From: SFHK01 sp045538305
Lineage (GTDB): Bacteria > Bacillota > Clostridia > Christensenellales > Aristaeellaceae
Reading direction: 5' to 3'
DNA length: 64,000 nt
Assembly: GCA_045538305.1 (NCBI GenBank)
Contig: JAZSRC010000033.1
Span: 1 to 64,000, forward strand
Shown here: positions 33,908 through 42,573 of the stretch, piece by piece
Numbering within the stretch: the first letter of the stretch is position 1
How the letters are laid out: every line of letters begins with the position of its first letter
Position numbers and translations under genes: made by a program
The notes under the pieces: generated by a model
What the model was told of the DNA's origin: nothing
The model's database searches: none
What the model saw: only the letters and a program-made list of their open reading frames with translations

Positions 33908-34189
33908 ATGTACGAGGACAAGACGCTGGTTTGCAAAGATTGCGGCACTGAGTTCGTATTCACTGCCGGTGAACAGGCTTTCTACGCAGAGAAGGGCTTC
34001 CAGAATGAACCCACCCGCTGCAAGAGCTGCCGCGATGCATGCAAGGCGAGCCGCAACAATGCAAGCGGTGAGCGCGAAATGTTTGAGACTGTATGCGCAG
34101 AGTGCGGCAAGCCCACCCGCGTACCGTTCATCCCGAAGTCTGATCGTCCGATCTATTGCAGCGAGTGCTACGCAGCCAAGCGTCAGTAA
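33908..34189 (+). CDS. double zinc-ribbon protein
   Basis: This 93-residue protein carries two CxxC...CxxC modules. The first is CKDCGTEFVFTAGEQAFYAEKG with CKSCR; the second is CAECGKPTRVPF with CSEC. The first resembles the zf-trcl zinc-ribbon family. It is cytoplasmic; binding to RNA, ribosome or DNA is plausible, but the role is unknown. The ATG at 33908 has GGGGG about 9 nt upstream; a longer frame from 33803 would run into the structured RNA. It occupies the place where raiA/hpf often lies after the noncoding RNA. A terminator follows. Codon use appears biased (CGC, CCC, GAG), suggesting high expression. Confidence 0.88.
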   Translation: MYEDKTLVCKDCGTEFVFTAGEQAFYAEKGFQNEPTRCKSCRDACKASRNNASGEREMFETVCAECGKPTRVPFIPKSDRPIYCSECYAAKRQ

Positions 34190-34205
34190 TCATAGTGTAG
34201 ATCAA

Positions 34206-34240
34206 AATAACTCCTTCCGAAACAGAAGGAGTTATTTTTT
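34206..34240. terminator. bidirectional terminator between zinc-ribbon gene and Gfo/Idh gene
   Basis: A perfect 12-bp stem (AATAACTCCTTC at 34206-34217 with GAAGGAGTTATT at 34225-34236) is followed by T4-T6 and preceded by an A-rich tract. It serves the rightward RNA/zinc-ribbon transcript and the leftward five-gene operon. Confidence 0.9.
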
Positions 34241-34244
34241 GCCT

Positions 34245-35531
34245 CTATATGGCGGTAAAGTATTGTGTCTGACCGCTTTCACGCGATTTTTCGGCCAGAA
34301 ATACGGCCTGATGCCCATAGATGGAATCTTCAAGTGACGTGAGCGACTGAGAGGTTTCCAAGCCTTTTACATACCGAACGAAATCGCGCACAAGCTTTTC
34401 ATCGCCGCCGCCATGGCCCGCCACTCTTTCTGCCAGCGGACGGACAATTCGCGTTCGACATTCCATTCCGGGGCTCGGATCAATCTCGCGTACGGTGAAC
34501 GCGCCGTCTTCAAAGCTTCCGTAAATTTCCGCCTTGCTTCCAACAATATGTATGGTGCGTTCGTCCTTTCCGGTTCCCGCGATCATGTTCATACTGGCGG
34601 TCGCGCCGTTTTTGAAATGAATGGCAATCGTCTGATGATCGACGACATTGTTATCGCATTTAAAGATACATCTTCCAAACGGGCTGTCTTCCTTAAGCAA
34701 GCGAATTTTGTCCTCGATGGTCATATTATCTTTGCCTTCAAGCTCTGTCCATACGTAAAAACGCCAGCGGTCGGGATGATCGATGTATAATCTCTTTGCA
34801 GAATAATTGCATGTGTCTACATGCGGACAGTCTACCATGCAGCGCGTACCTGCGCCTTCGGGCGCATTATCGGCGGTGTAGTACATCAGGCTTCCAAAGC
34901 TTGATATTGCCTGTGGAGCCGAACCCATCAGCCACATGATGATGTCAAGATCATGGCAGCTTTTGGCAAGCAGCATACCGCTTTTGCACTTTTCGGAATT
35001 GTTCCATTTGCCGCGTACATACGCGATGGACATGTGATGGTAAGAAACATACTCGCTGGCCTGTATGGAAAGAATTTTTCCCAGCGTTCCTTTTCGGATT
35101 TCTTCATGTATGGCCTGATAGAAATTGGCGTACCGAAGGACGTGGCAAATCATAATGCGCCTTCCAGTTTCCTTCTTCACGCGATACAGCGTTCGCATAT
35201 CCTCTTCGTTCAGGGCAAAAGGCTTTTCAAGAAGTATGTCGTAGCCTGCCCGCATCAGAGGAATGGATGTGGAAACATGGATATCGTCCATGGTTCCGTT
35301 TATTGCGGCGTCGGCAATTTTTCCCTTCTTTGCCAGCGATTCAGCGCTTTCAAACAGATTTTTATCTGGTATATCAAACTCCGCCTGAAACTCGCGCCTT
35401 CGGATGGGATTTGGATCGGCTACGCCGACTACCTTCATTTCGTCGGGATACTTTTTGGAATACAATCCGTACCACTGCGAGCGATGACCTGCGCCTACGA
35501 GTACTACCGTGACGGGTTTTGGATTCGTCAT
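34245..35531 (-). CDS. Gfo/Idh/MocA-family NAD(P)-dependent oxidoreductase
   Basis: This 428-residue protein has an N-terminal Rossmann fold with VVLVGAGHRSQWYG (residues 9-22), VADPNP, the EKPFAL motif (EKP, about residue 101) that contributes the family's catalytic Lys, and a SCHDLDIIMWLMG segment in the C-terminal domain. A Cys-rich insert MVDCPHVDTCNYSAKR near 235 recalls sugar or inositol dehydrogenases with this insertion. It probably oxidises or reduces a sugar-type hydroxyl. It is last in a tight leftward operon (13 nt after the nucleoside hydrolase), with AAGGAG before the ATG. Confidence 0.88.
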   Translation of the reverse strand: MTNPKPVTVVLVGAGHRSQWYGLYSKKYPDEMKVVGVADPNPIRRREFQAEFDIPDKNLFESAESLAKKGKIADAAINGTMDDIHVSTSIPLMRAGYDILLEKPFALNEEDMRTLYRVKKETGRRIMICHVLRYANFYQAIHEEIRKGTLGKILSIQASEYVSYHHMSIAYVRGKWNNSEKCKSGMLLAKSCHDLDIIMWLMGSAPQAISSFGSLMYYTADNAPEGAGTRCMVDCPHVDTCNYSAKRLYIDHPDRWRFYVWTELEGKDNMTIEDKIRLLKEDSPFGRCIFKCDNNVVDHQTIAIHFKNGATASMNMIAGTGKDERTIHIVGSKAEIYGSFEDGAFTVREIDPSPGMECRTRIVRPLAERVAGHGGGDEKLVRDFVRYVKGLETSQSLTSLEDSIYGHQAVFLAEKSRESGQTQYFTAI

Positions 35532-35544
35532 GCTTGAGCTCCTT

Positions 35545-36459
35545 CTATTTTGTAAGTTTTCTTACCAAATCTTCCATCAGACGATCGCGGTTGACGGCAT
35601 ATACATAGCGGATCGGATGGCGAAGGGGATCGTACGCATAGTGATGATCGTATTCGGGTATAGGCGCAGGGATGATTTTGGATTGAAGGAATCTGTCATC
35701 ATCGTTCAGAAGGAAAGCAACAGCCGTAACGTCCCAGATTACACGGCTCCATGGTTTATTCTTTGCGTACTTATGGGCGGCATTGATCGTGGCGTCCGCC
35801 AGATGATCGCAAAGCGCGCTTTTGCCATTCAGCCAGTAGTTAAGCTCAGGTTCGGTAACGGTGAAACGGTCGACGACGCCCATGCACGGAAGCTGTACTA
35901 CCGCAGCTTTGCAGCCGAAGATCACGCGTGCGGCGGCTACATCCTGCATCATGTTGAATTCCGCGGTATTCGGCCATTCAAGCGCATGCCCGCCCAGCCA
36001 GACAATGACGATTCGGTCAACGATCTCGGGGTTCATAACAATTGCGGAGGCGATATTGGTAATTGCGCCGATAGCCACTACATACAGCGGGTTATCGCAG
36101 GTATAGTTCATGGCGCGCTTGGCCAGATCTTCGGCGGCGGGCGAAGGAACGAAGGTATTTTCGTCTGTCATATAACTGCGGGAGCCATAGAAAGTGTTTT
36201 CGATCAGGTCCTCCCGTCCGGCCAGCTTCAAAAGCGTGATAATCTCATCGTAGCTTTTGACCATGCCATCTTCCGGGCCGTTGGAGTTTTCGTTATAAAA
36301 AGGCGCGGCATACAGAGCTTTTACGGATATGCGTTCAGGCGACAGGAGCATATAGGAGAGCGCAAACTGATCGTCAATCTCATTAAAGGTGTCGGTGTCG
36401 AGCACTGCGTCGATCACGCCGTTTGGCACGCGAAGTTTTTGAAGCAAGTTTTCGTTCAT
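35545..36459 (-). CDS. inosine/uridine-type nucleoside hydrolase
   Basis: This 304-residue protein has the nucleoside hydrolase calcium-binding Asp cluster as DTDTFNEIDD (residues 21-30), then VAIGAITNIASAI, IVWLGGHALEWPNTAEFNMMQD and a late segment WSRVIWDVTAVAFLL, which carries the conserved Asp. The family cleaves N-glycosidic bonds of ribonucleosides to base and ribose. Some members act on other glycosides, so the substrate is not certain. GGAGG lies 7 nt before the ATG. It is co-operonic with flavoproteins and a Gfo/Idh dehydrogenase, an uncommon context for simple purine or pyrimidine salvage. Confidence 0.9.
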   Translation of the reverse strand: MNENLLQKLRVPNGVIDAVLDTDTFNEIDDQFALSYMLLSPERISVKALYAAPFYNENSNGPEDGMVKSYDEIITLLKLAGREDLIENTFYGSRSYMTDENTFVPSPAAEDLAKRAMNYTCDNPLYVVAIGAITNIASAIVMNPEIVDRIVIVWLGGHALEWPNTAEFNMMQDVAAARVIFGCKAAVVQLPCMGVVDRFTVTEPELNYWLNGKSALCDHLADATINAAHKYAKNKPWSRVIWDVTAVAFLLNDDDRFLQSKIIPAPIPEYDHHYAYDPLRHPIRYVYAVNRDRLMEDLVRKLTK

Positions 36460-36471
36460 TTAAATTCCTCC

Positions 36472-38322
36472 TTACCATTTTCCCTGGCGGAATTCGCGCC
36501 ATACATTTTCGAAAAAGTCGTCTTCATCCGGAAGGGGCTTTACGGGTCTTGTTTTAGTATCGAAAGAGCCGTGCTTGAAGCGAACTTCCTGAATGGAAGA
36601 AAAGAACGGATCCTCTTTGTCAAAGGAATCGGGGCGGCCGTTTTCGGTGTATACGCTGGATCCGCGATTCACGCCGCCCGCGCTGATGTAGGACGAAATC
36701 GCAGTAAGCACGGCTAAGCGGGTGACAAGCGTATCGTAGAATCGGAACAGCTTTGGCGCGTCAGAGGGAGAAGCTATCGAAACAAGCTCTGTAAAATGGT
36801 CGAGCAGCTCTTTGGTTCGCGTTTCCAGTTTTTTGATTTCCGCCTTTTCGCGAACGGCGGCGCAGAAGGCGCTCATCCGTGCGCCTTCCGATTCTACAAG
36901 CTCCGTAAGACTGTCTTTGTCCTTAAGGCAGTCAAGCAGCATGCTTTCAAGCTGGGATATTTCGTTAGAAACGTCATACTCGCTTGCGGCGGCTTCACTC
37001 GTACGGGAAATCTTTCTGGCTGCCCTTGCGCCGCCGGCCTGACCGGCGTTTAATGCGCTTCCGCCGGGACGGTATATGCCGTGCGTTCCTGCTGCTTCGC
37101 CTATTGCGAACAAACCGCCGATTTCGGTCTCCCACCATTCATCTACCATAATGCCGCCGTTCATATGCTGGGCGCACAGCGCAATTTCCAGCATATCCTT
37201 TGAAAGATCAACGCCTCTTGACATATAAAAGTCTATGGCAGGCTGGTTCATGCGCTGTAAACGTTCGATTGGCGTTTTCAGAAATGCCCCGGCTTTTTCA
37301 AGATAGGCGTACGCCTCCCTGGATAACACGGAAAAATCGATGTCGCCTCGAACAGGATTCTCCGTGAAGTCGAGAAATACGCGGCGGCCCTTCTGAATTT
37401 CGGATTGTACGATGAGATCTACCCGGCTGGATCCGTCTTTTGCCTTTCTTGCGTCAAACGGCCACTGGTATCCCTTCAGGAAAATGCTGGACAGCATGTC
37501 GCCTTCATTGAGAAATCCGGAAAGCAGAAAATCGCGTTTGTCGTTTCCGTGTACATCGGTTGATACAAAACGCGGAAGCGCTTGCATATAGGTTCCGGAT
37601 ACATTCCACTTGGGGGCAACGGAGCCCAGACCGTATTGCCATTCTGTCAGGTTGCATCCGGCTGCGCCGGTTAACAGAACCGCGCCCGTCATTCCTGTAT
37701 GGCGCACGGGATAGGAGACGTTTTTATAAACCGCTGCGGGCCCGCCGGTTGCCCATACGACATTGTTGGCGAAATATGCATCAAATCGATTGGTTTTTGT
37801 ATCAAGTGCGATAATGCCGCGCGCCCTGTTTTCGCACACAATAACGCGTACGGCCATTTTTCCTTCAATAAAGGCTACGCCTTTGCTTCTTACGCTTTTC
37901 TCCAGGGCTTCTGTCATCTGCTTGCTGGTGAGGGGACCGGCGGAGGTTGCGCGTCGCCTTGGATCATGATCGGTTTTATAGCCGATGTATTCGCCGTATC
38001 GGTTCATGGGAAATTCGACGCCCAGTTCGCAGAGCTTCAGAAAACAGGGCGCGGAAAGCGCCGCTTCGGACAGCGCATTCGGCCCGTCTACGCATCCGCC
38101 TGAAAACAGGGTTTCGGCCATCGAACGGACCGAGTCGGGTTCGTCGCCGGAAAGTGTAAGCTTGTAATAGGTTTGTTTGTCGCTGCCGGCGTTCCGACTG
38201 GTACCGTCCAGAGCGTCGTCGACCAGAATGGCAATATTTGTTCTGCCAAGGCGAGCCAGCTCGTCCGCGCATTTTAATCCTGCGCAGCCCATACCTATGA
38301 TAATGGTATCAAATGCTTTCAT
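36472..38322 (-). CDS. FAD-dependent oxidoreductase, fumarate reductase/aspartate oxidase-like flavoprotein
   Basis: This 616-residue protein begins with a dinucleotide fold, TIIIGMGCAGLKCADELARLG (about residues 6-26), and has SRNAGSDKQTYYKL. The late FAD motif is GGLFAIGEAAGTHGIYRPGGSALNAGQAGGARAA (about 400-435). The C-terminal third is helical. This is the succinate dehydrogenase/fumarate reductase flavoprotein superfamily, but without a neighbouring iron-sulfur subunit, so it is probably a soluble two-electron oxidoreductase. There is no signal peptide. Its ATG overlaps the SDR stop (ATGA). The substrate is unknown. Confidence 0.85.
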   Translation of the reverse strand: MKAFDTIIIGMGCAGLKCADELARLGRTNIAILVDDALDGTSRNAGSDKQTYYKLTLSGDEPDSVRSMAETLFSGGCVDGPNALSEAALSAPCFLKLCELGVEFPMNRYGEYIGYKTDHDPRRRATSAGPLTSKQMTEALEKSVRSKGVAFIEGKMAVRVIVCENRARGIIALDTKTNRFDAYFANNVVWATGGPAAVYKNVSYPVRHTGMTGAVLLTGAAGCNLTEWQYGLGSVAPKWNVSGTYMQALPRFVSTDVHGNDKRDFLLSGFLNEGDMLSSIFLKGYQWPFDARKAKDGSSRVDLIVQSEIQKGRRVFLDFTENPVRGDIDFSVLSREAYAYLEKAGAFLKTPIERLQRMNQPAIDFYMSRGVDLSKDMLEIALCAQHMNGGIMVDEWWETEIGGLFAIGEAAGTHGIYRPGGSALNAGQAGGARAARKISRTSEAAASEYDVSNEISQLESMLLDCLKDKDSLTELVESEGARMSAFCAAVREKAEIKKLETRTKELLDHFTELVSIASPSDAPKLFRFYDTLVTRLAVLTAISSYISAGGVNRGSSVYTENGRPDSFDKEDPFFSSIQEVRFKHGSFDTKTRPVKPLPDEDDFFENVWREFRQGKW

Positions 38323-39089
38323 ATCGACCTCACGTTCATGTAACCGCCGTCAATGTGCAATACTTGTCCGGTGGTATAGGAAAGTTTTCCGTCGGCAAAC
38401 ACCATTACGGCGTTTGCTACATCCTCGGGCGTGCCCCAGCGGTGAATGGGAAAATCGGGGCCTGCCAGAAGACGGTCATATTTTTCCGTCACCTTACTGG
38501 TCATATCGGTACGGATAATGCCCGGCTGTACCTCATACACAAATATCGCTTCGCTGGCAAGACGATCGGCAAAAAGCTTGGTGAGCATGGAAATACCGGC
38601 TTTGCTGACGCAGTATTCCGCGCGGTTCGGCGATGAAACCACTGATGAAAACGAGGAAATATTCACAATTGTGCCGCGCCGTCCGTCGACGATTTCCTGA
38701 GATACCATTTGTCTTGAAGCCAGCTGCGTCAGAAACATGGTACCCTTCAGGTTGATGCCGATGACGTGATCAAAGGATTCCTCGGTAGTTTCCAGTATGT
38801 CAAGGCGAACCTTCGGGGCAACGCCGGCATTGTTTACCAGTACGTCGATTCTTCCGAAGAGCTCAACGACTTCGCTTATGAACGCTTCTCTGTCGGCTGC
38901 CTGTGCAATGCTTCCCTGAAAATAGAATATTTCCGCGCCGTTTGCCCGGAGGGCATCAAGCTCGTCCTGATAGCGACTTTCCGGACTTTGACCGATCAGG
39001 CACGCGCGGTAGCCGCTTTCGGTGAGGGCTTTGGTTACTCCCAAACCGATTCCGCGACCGCCGCCGGTGATAATAGCGGTTTTTTTCAT
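38319..39089 (-). CDS. short-chain dehydrogenase/reductase
   Basis: This 256-residue SDR has TGGGRGIGLGVT (TGxxxGIG, residues 7-18), NNAGVAP, the catalytic Ser region IVNISSFSS, and YCVSKAG with the YxxxK Tyr-Lys pair. The C-terminal QVLHIDGGYMN is the classical SDR end. It reduces or oxidises a carbonyl/alcohol with NAD(P)H. I start at the fourth codon of the longest frame (39089), because GGAGG then lies 9 nt upstream; the first ATG directly abuts that site. It is second in the five-gene operon. Confidence 0.9.
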   Translation of the reverse strand: MKKTAIITGGGRGIGLGVTKALTESGYRACLIGQSPESRYQDELDALRANGAEIFYFQGSIAQAADREAFISEVVELFGRIDVLVNNAGVAPKVRLDILETTEESFDHVIGINLKGTMFLTQLASRQMVSQEIVDGRRGTIVNISSFSSVVSSPNRAEYCVSKAGISMLTKLFADRLASEAIFVYEVQPGIIRTDMTSKVTEKYDRLLAGPDFPIHRWGTPEDVANAVMVFADGKLSYTTGQVLHIDGGYMNVRSI

Positions 39090-39104
39090 GGAATTCATCC
39101 TCCT

Positions 39105-40409
39105 TTACAGCGCTTTATATACGGAGTTGTCGCGAACGACGCATCCGGCGGGAATGCCTTGACGAAGAAGCTGAGCGCATTGACCGCAGGAAATGCATAC
39201 GCGCTTTGGATTGAGGGAACCGTTGTTTTTAAGATCGTTTACAAAATCGGGATAGGCGAATGCCATACGCCCAAAACCTGCCATCTGCATGCAGCCGTTT
39301 TCAATCATGCCGGCGGCCAGGATTGGTGAAAGCGTTCGCAGATAGCTGAATGCGCTGCCGATAACGGGGATATCGGGATTTTCTTTTTGTATGCGGGATA
39401 CGCATTTCATCATGCGGGATTCGCCCTCAAGGGGATGTTCATCCGGTACATAGTTGCCTCTGTCGTAAGGCCGGTTTACATGCGGGTTTTTATAGGGATT
39501 GCCGATGGTAATGTTGATAAGAGGAATATCAAAATCATGCTTCAGGATTTTTACCAGTTGTACGGCTTCGGAGATTTCGGGTTCGATGCCGTTTCCTTCC
39601 TGTACTCCAAAGCCCCACGGATAGGGGAAACCGTCATATGCGTTTAATCGGCTGGTAAGGAAAAACGACTTGCTTTTGATGGCGGCTTTTGCGTACGCAT
39701 ACGCATTTCTCAGAAAACGGGTGCGGTTTTCAAAGCTTCCGCCATATTCGCCCTCGCGCGTATAGGCGCTCAGAAGCTCGCAGGCGAGATAGCGGTGGCA
39801 GCATTTTACATCCATTCCGTCAAATCCGGCTTCCTGGGCAAGGCGGGACATGTCGTAAAATTTTTCTTCGTATGCTTTCAGCTGGTCGTCAGTAAGAATG
39901 CGGCTTATGTCGATGGGCGTATCTTCAAGCACCGGGTTGTTGTACGCAATCAGTGGAGCCGGAACGCCTTCAGGCTTGGAATACCGGCCGGAATTTGTCG
40001 CCTGCATGATGATTACGGGTGCGTATCCGTTTTCACGAATGCCGATTTCCCGCATCCGATCCGTAAGGCGCTTAAATTCGTCCACATTTTTCTCTGTGAT
40101 GATGAGCTGGCGCGCGCTTGCGCGAACCTCGGGCGCGCTGGCGACGGCTTCAAACCAAATCAAGCCTGCGCCGCCTTTTGCGAACCTTTCGTACCGGCGG
40201 ATGGTATATTCTCCGGGCGCGCCGTCAGAATTGCCGTCCGTTCCTTCCATGGGCTGAAGCGCGATTCGGTTTGCGGAAGTGTGAGAGGCGATTGCAAGCG
40301 GCTGAAACAAACAGGACAGATCCTTTCCTTCGGGAAGAAATGCGTGGAAGGCCTTTGATGTTTCCATTACGTCGTTCCATGAACTGTAGTGAAAGGTTTC
40401 GTGCTTCAT
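39105..40409 (-). CDS. old yellow enzyme-family NADH:flavin oxidoreductase
   Basis: This 434-residue FMN TIM barrel has NRIALQPMEG at the start of the barrel, AGAGLIWFEAVA-like and KCCHRYLACELLSAYTREGEYGGSFENRTRFL, the OYE motif around the substrate and FMN. The late CISCGQC (CxxCxxC) with a following Cys suggests a 4Fe-4S site, as in 2,4-dienoyl-CoA reductase and BaiCD/BaiH-type enzymes, but the long C-terminal NAD(P)/FAD module of those is missing. It may reduce enoates or oxidise a ring. ATG at 40409 with GGAGG 6 nt upstream. It is the first gene of the operon. Confidence 0.85.
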   Translation of the reverse strand: MKHETFHYSSWNDVMETSKAFHAFLPEGKDLSCLFQPLAIASHTSANRIALQPMEGTDGNSDGAPGEYTIRRYERFAKGGAGLIWFEAVASAPEVRASARQLIITEKNVDEFKRLTDRMREIGIRENGYAPVIIMQATNSGRYSKPEGVPAPLIAYNNPVLEDTPIDISRILTDDQLKAYEEKFYDMSRLAQEAGFDGMDVKCCHRYLACELLSAYTREGEYGGSFENRTRFLRNAYAYAKAAIKSKSFFLTSRLNAYDGFPYPWGFGVQEGNGIEPEISEAVQLVKILKHDFDIPLINITIGNPYKNPHVNRPYDRGNYVPDEHPLEGESRMMKCVSRIQKENPDIPVIGSAFSYLRTLSPILAAGMIENGCMQMAGFGRMAFAYPDFVNDLKNNGSLNPKRVCISCGQCAQLLRQGIPAGCVVRDNSVYKAL

Positions 40410-40443
40410 AATGAACCTCCGTACTTCTCTTGAATATGAAAAC

Positions 40444-40472
40444 AGTATAGCATTTTTTGGTATTTGAAGCAA
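40444..40472 (-). promoter_or_regulatory. predicted promoter of the leftward five-gene operon
   Basis: On the minus strand TTGCTT (forward 40467-40472) and TATACT (forward 40444-40449) are spaced by 17 nt, about 35 nt before the OYE-family ATG. Confidence 0.7.
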
Positions 40473-40491
40473 TATACGGATGAATATTGCA

Positions 40492-40520
40492 TTGCATAAT
40501 GCGAAAAAGCGGTTTATAAT
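40492..40520 (+). promoter_or_regulatory. predicted promoter of the divergent MFS transporter
   Basis: TTGCAT (40492-40497) and TATAAT (40515-40520) are 17 nt apart. With the leftward promoter just 20 nt away, the 75-nt region between them is a compact divergent control site. No obvious regulator gene is adjacent. Confidence 0.7.
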
Positions 40521-40550
40521 GTTGCCATCATTTCATAGGTGGGATTCTTT

Positions 40551-41741
40551 ATGCAGCAAAGGAAGTTTTCTTCCCTGCAGGCAAAAATATTGACGGTGTG
40601 CTTTATTGTGTATTTCTGCGCCTATATTGGAAGGCTGAACATGTCTGCGTCTTTGGACAGCATCATGGCAGATTTGAACATTATGGAAACCCTTGGTGGA
40701 ACGCTTCAGACGGTATTTGCTGTTGTGTATGCGTGCGGTCAATTCGTTTTCGGCGCGATTGTAGACAGGATTTACCCGAAGCGCCTGATTCTTCTGGGCC
40801 TGGCCGGCTCGTGCATATGTAATCTGGCGTTCTCCTTTGCTGGATCGATCACTCTTCTGATCGTGCTTTGGGCGCTGAACGGCGCGTTTCAATCCATGCT
40901 GTGGACGCCTATCGTCAGATATCTTGCAGCCCATTTTGAGGGAGAAAGAAGAAAAAGGGCATCCTTTACAATGTCGTTTACCCTTGCCCTTGGTCATATT
41001 GCGGCTTGGGGCGCGGCGGAGGTGATGATCCGGATCTTTGAATGGCGTTATGCGTTCAGATTGCCGGCGCTTGTGCTTTTGACTGCCGGAGCGATTGCTG
41101 CAGCCTTTCTGCCGTCTATCGGTCCCGGGGGTCAAAAATCCAATCAAAATTACCGGAAACCTACAAAAATGCAGCTGAATGCACTGCTGGGTACGGGTCT
41201 GGCGTTCGTGCTTGTATGCTCGATGACCAATGGCTTTCTGCGCGACGGCGTGATTACCTGGGGGCCTACGATTCTTCTGGCGGATGACGGCATGTTTACC
41301 CTGATCATTCCCGTTATCAATCTCATCGGCATTATTATCGGCGCAACGCTGGTCAGGCTGATTAAGAAAAATCTCAGAACCGTCGCAGGTATGATGATGG
41401 GCGCATGCGCGCTTCCGGCTGTTATGCTGTTTCTGTTTCCGAACGCGCCTCTTTTTGTGCTTGCCGTCTTTTTGGGCACGCTGAGCGCAATATTGTATGG
41501 ATCCAATACGCTCTTTACCGTTTTGATTCCTATGGAATACGACAAAGCCGGCAGAGTAGGTCTGGCTGCCGGCCTTGTGGATTCTTTGATATATGTAGGC
41601 AGCGCGCTCGCGGGCACACTTACGGGCTTCATCCGTGAAACTTCCGGAACGTGGCAATATGTGTACGGAATCTGGGCGCTGTTTGCGGTTGTAGGCGCTG
41701 CCTGTGCGTTTTTGTCAGTGAAGGGCTCAAAAAAGCTTTAA
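40551..41741 (+). CDS. MFS transporter, OPA (GlpT/UhpT)-like
   Basis: This 396-residue protein has about 12 membrane helices. The first helix ends YFCAYIGRLNMSASLD, resembling the YxxYxxRxN pattern of organophosphate:phosphate antiporters, and AVVYACGQFVFGAIVDRIYPKRLILLG is an MFS loop 2-3 signature. It probably exchanges or imports a phosphorylated or anionic sugar-like substrate for the adjacent operon. The ATG at 40551 with AGGTGGG upstream is preferred over a GTG four codons earlier. The stop (TTAA) is shared with the convergent deoD stop. Confidence 0.88.
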   Translation: MQQRKFSSLQAKILTVCFIVYFCAYIGRLNMSASLDSIMADLNIMETLGGTLQTVFAVVYACGQFVFGAIVDRIYPKRLILLGLAGSCICNLAFSFAGSITLLIVLWALNGAFQSMLWTPIVRYLAAHFEGERRKRASFTMSFTLALGHIAAWGAAEVMIRIFEWRYAFRLPALVLLTAGAIAAAFLPSIGPGGQKSNQNYRKPTKMQLNALLGTGLAFVLVCSMTNGFLRDGVITWGPTILLADDGMFTLIIPVINLIGIIIGATLVRLIKKNLRTVAGMMMGACALPAVMLFLFPNAPLFVLAVFLGTLSAILYGSNTLFTVLIPMEYDKAGRVGLAAGLVDSLIYVGSALAGTLTGFIRETSGTWQYVYGIWALFAVVGAACAFLSVKGSKKL

Positions 41742-42451
41742 GCGATTTCAAGCGCAATTTTCATCATCTGGGTGAAGGTGTTCTGGCGGTCTTCCGCGCT
41801 GAGGCCTTCACCGGTGAAGGGGTTGTCGGAAATGGTCAGAAGGGCAAGCGCCTTCTTACCGGTGCGGGCTGCATTTAAATAGAGCGCAGCCGCTTCCATT
41901 TCAACGGCAAGCACGCCAAGCTTGGCAAGCTTTCCAAGCGGCGCAGATTCGTCATAGAAGCAGTCGGAGGAATAGATAGCGCCGGGAACAACTTCCTGAC
42001 CGATTGTTTTTCCGACTTCAATGGCCTTGGCAAGCAGCTCATAATCGCAGCAGGGCGCTACGGTACCGTTAAAGCCAAACTGATTTCCGAATGCGGAATT
42101 GGTGTAGGCGCTCATCCCCGCGACAATATCGCGTACCTTCAGCTTCTGGGAGATCATGCCGGCAGAGCCGATTCGTATGATGGCTTCCACATTATAGAAG
42201 TTGAACAGCTCATAGGAATATATGCCGATTGAAGGCATGCCCATACCGGAAGCCATGACGGATACGCGCTTTCCCTGATATTCTCCGGTATAGCCCTGTA
42301 CGCCGCGAACATTGTTTACCAAAACGGCGTTCTCAAGAAAATTCTCTGCGATGAATTTTGCGCGAAGCGGGTCGCCGGGCATGAGAACGGTTTTTGCAAA
42401 ATCGCCTTCTTTTGCAGTGATGTGCGGGGTCGGGATATTGGGGTTGGACAT
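41738..42451 (-). CDS. deoD: purine nucleoside phosphorylase
   Basis: This 237-residue hexameric-type PNP starts with TPHITAKEGDFAKTVLMPGDPLRAKFIAE, with RGVQGYTGEYQGKRVSVMASGMGMPSIGIYS, IRIGSAGMI and the specificity segment VEMEAAALYLNA plus TISDNPFTGE (catalytic Asp). It phosphorolyses purine (deoxy)nucleosides to base and (deoxy)ribose 1-phosphate. The ATG has AGAGGTG upstream. Convergent to the MFS gene with a 4-nt stop overlap, it has its own promoter. Together with the nucleoside hydrolase at 35545 it gives two nucleoside-cleaving enzymes here. Confidence 0.95.
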   Translation of the reverse strand: MSNPNIPTPHITAKEGDFAKTVLMPGDPLRAKFIAENFLENAVLVNNVRGVQGYTGEYQGKRVSVMASGMGMPSIGIYSYELFNFYNVEAIIRIGSAGMISQKLKVRDIVAGMSAYTNSAFGNQFGFNGTVAPCCDYELLAKAIEVGKTIGQEVVPGAIYSSDCFYDESAPLGKLAKLGVLAVEMEAAALYLNAARTGKKALALLTISDNPFTGEGLSAEDRQNTFTQMMKIALEIA

Positions 42452-42489
42452 TACGTATGCACCTCTTTTACATTGTTTTCGCTGCTATC

Positions 42490-42518
42490 ATATTACAGCA
42501 ACTTGCTCATTTTATCAA
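42490..42518 (-). promoter_or_regulatory. predicted deoD promoter
   Basis: On the minus strand TTGATA (forward 42513-42518) and TAATAT (forward 42490-42495) are separated by 17 nt, 38 nt before the deoD ATG. Confidence 0.55.
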
Positions 42519-42573
42519 GCGCGTGTGCAAAAAATATTGCAGATGTGCGACAGGGAACGGAGGATCATGGAAT

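Noticed and set aside
35509..36717. 402-codon plus-strand frame
   Set aside because: It lies opposite the nucleoside hydrolase and the flavoprotein ends, lacks any family pattern, and runs through two clear genes and their ribosome sites.
40533..41657. 374-codon minus-strand frame over the MFS gene
   Set aside because: Arg/His/Lys/Gln-rich composition typical of an antisense shadow; the sense strand encodes a convincing 12-helix transporter with promoter and ribosome site.
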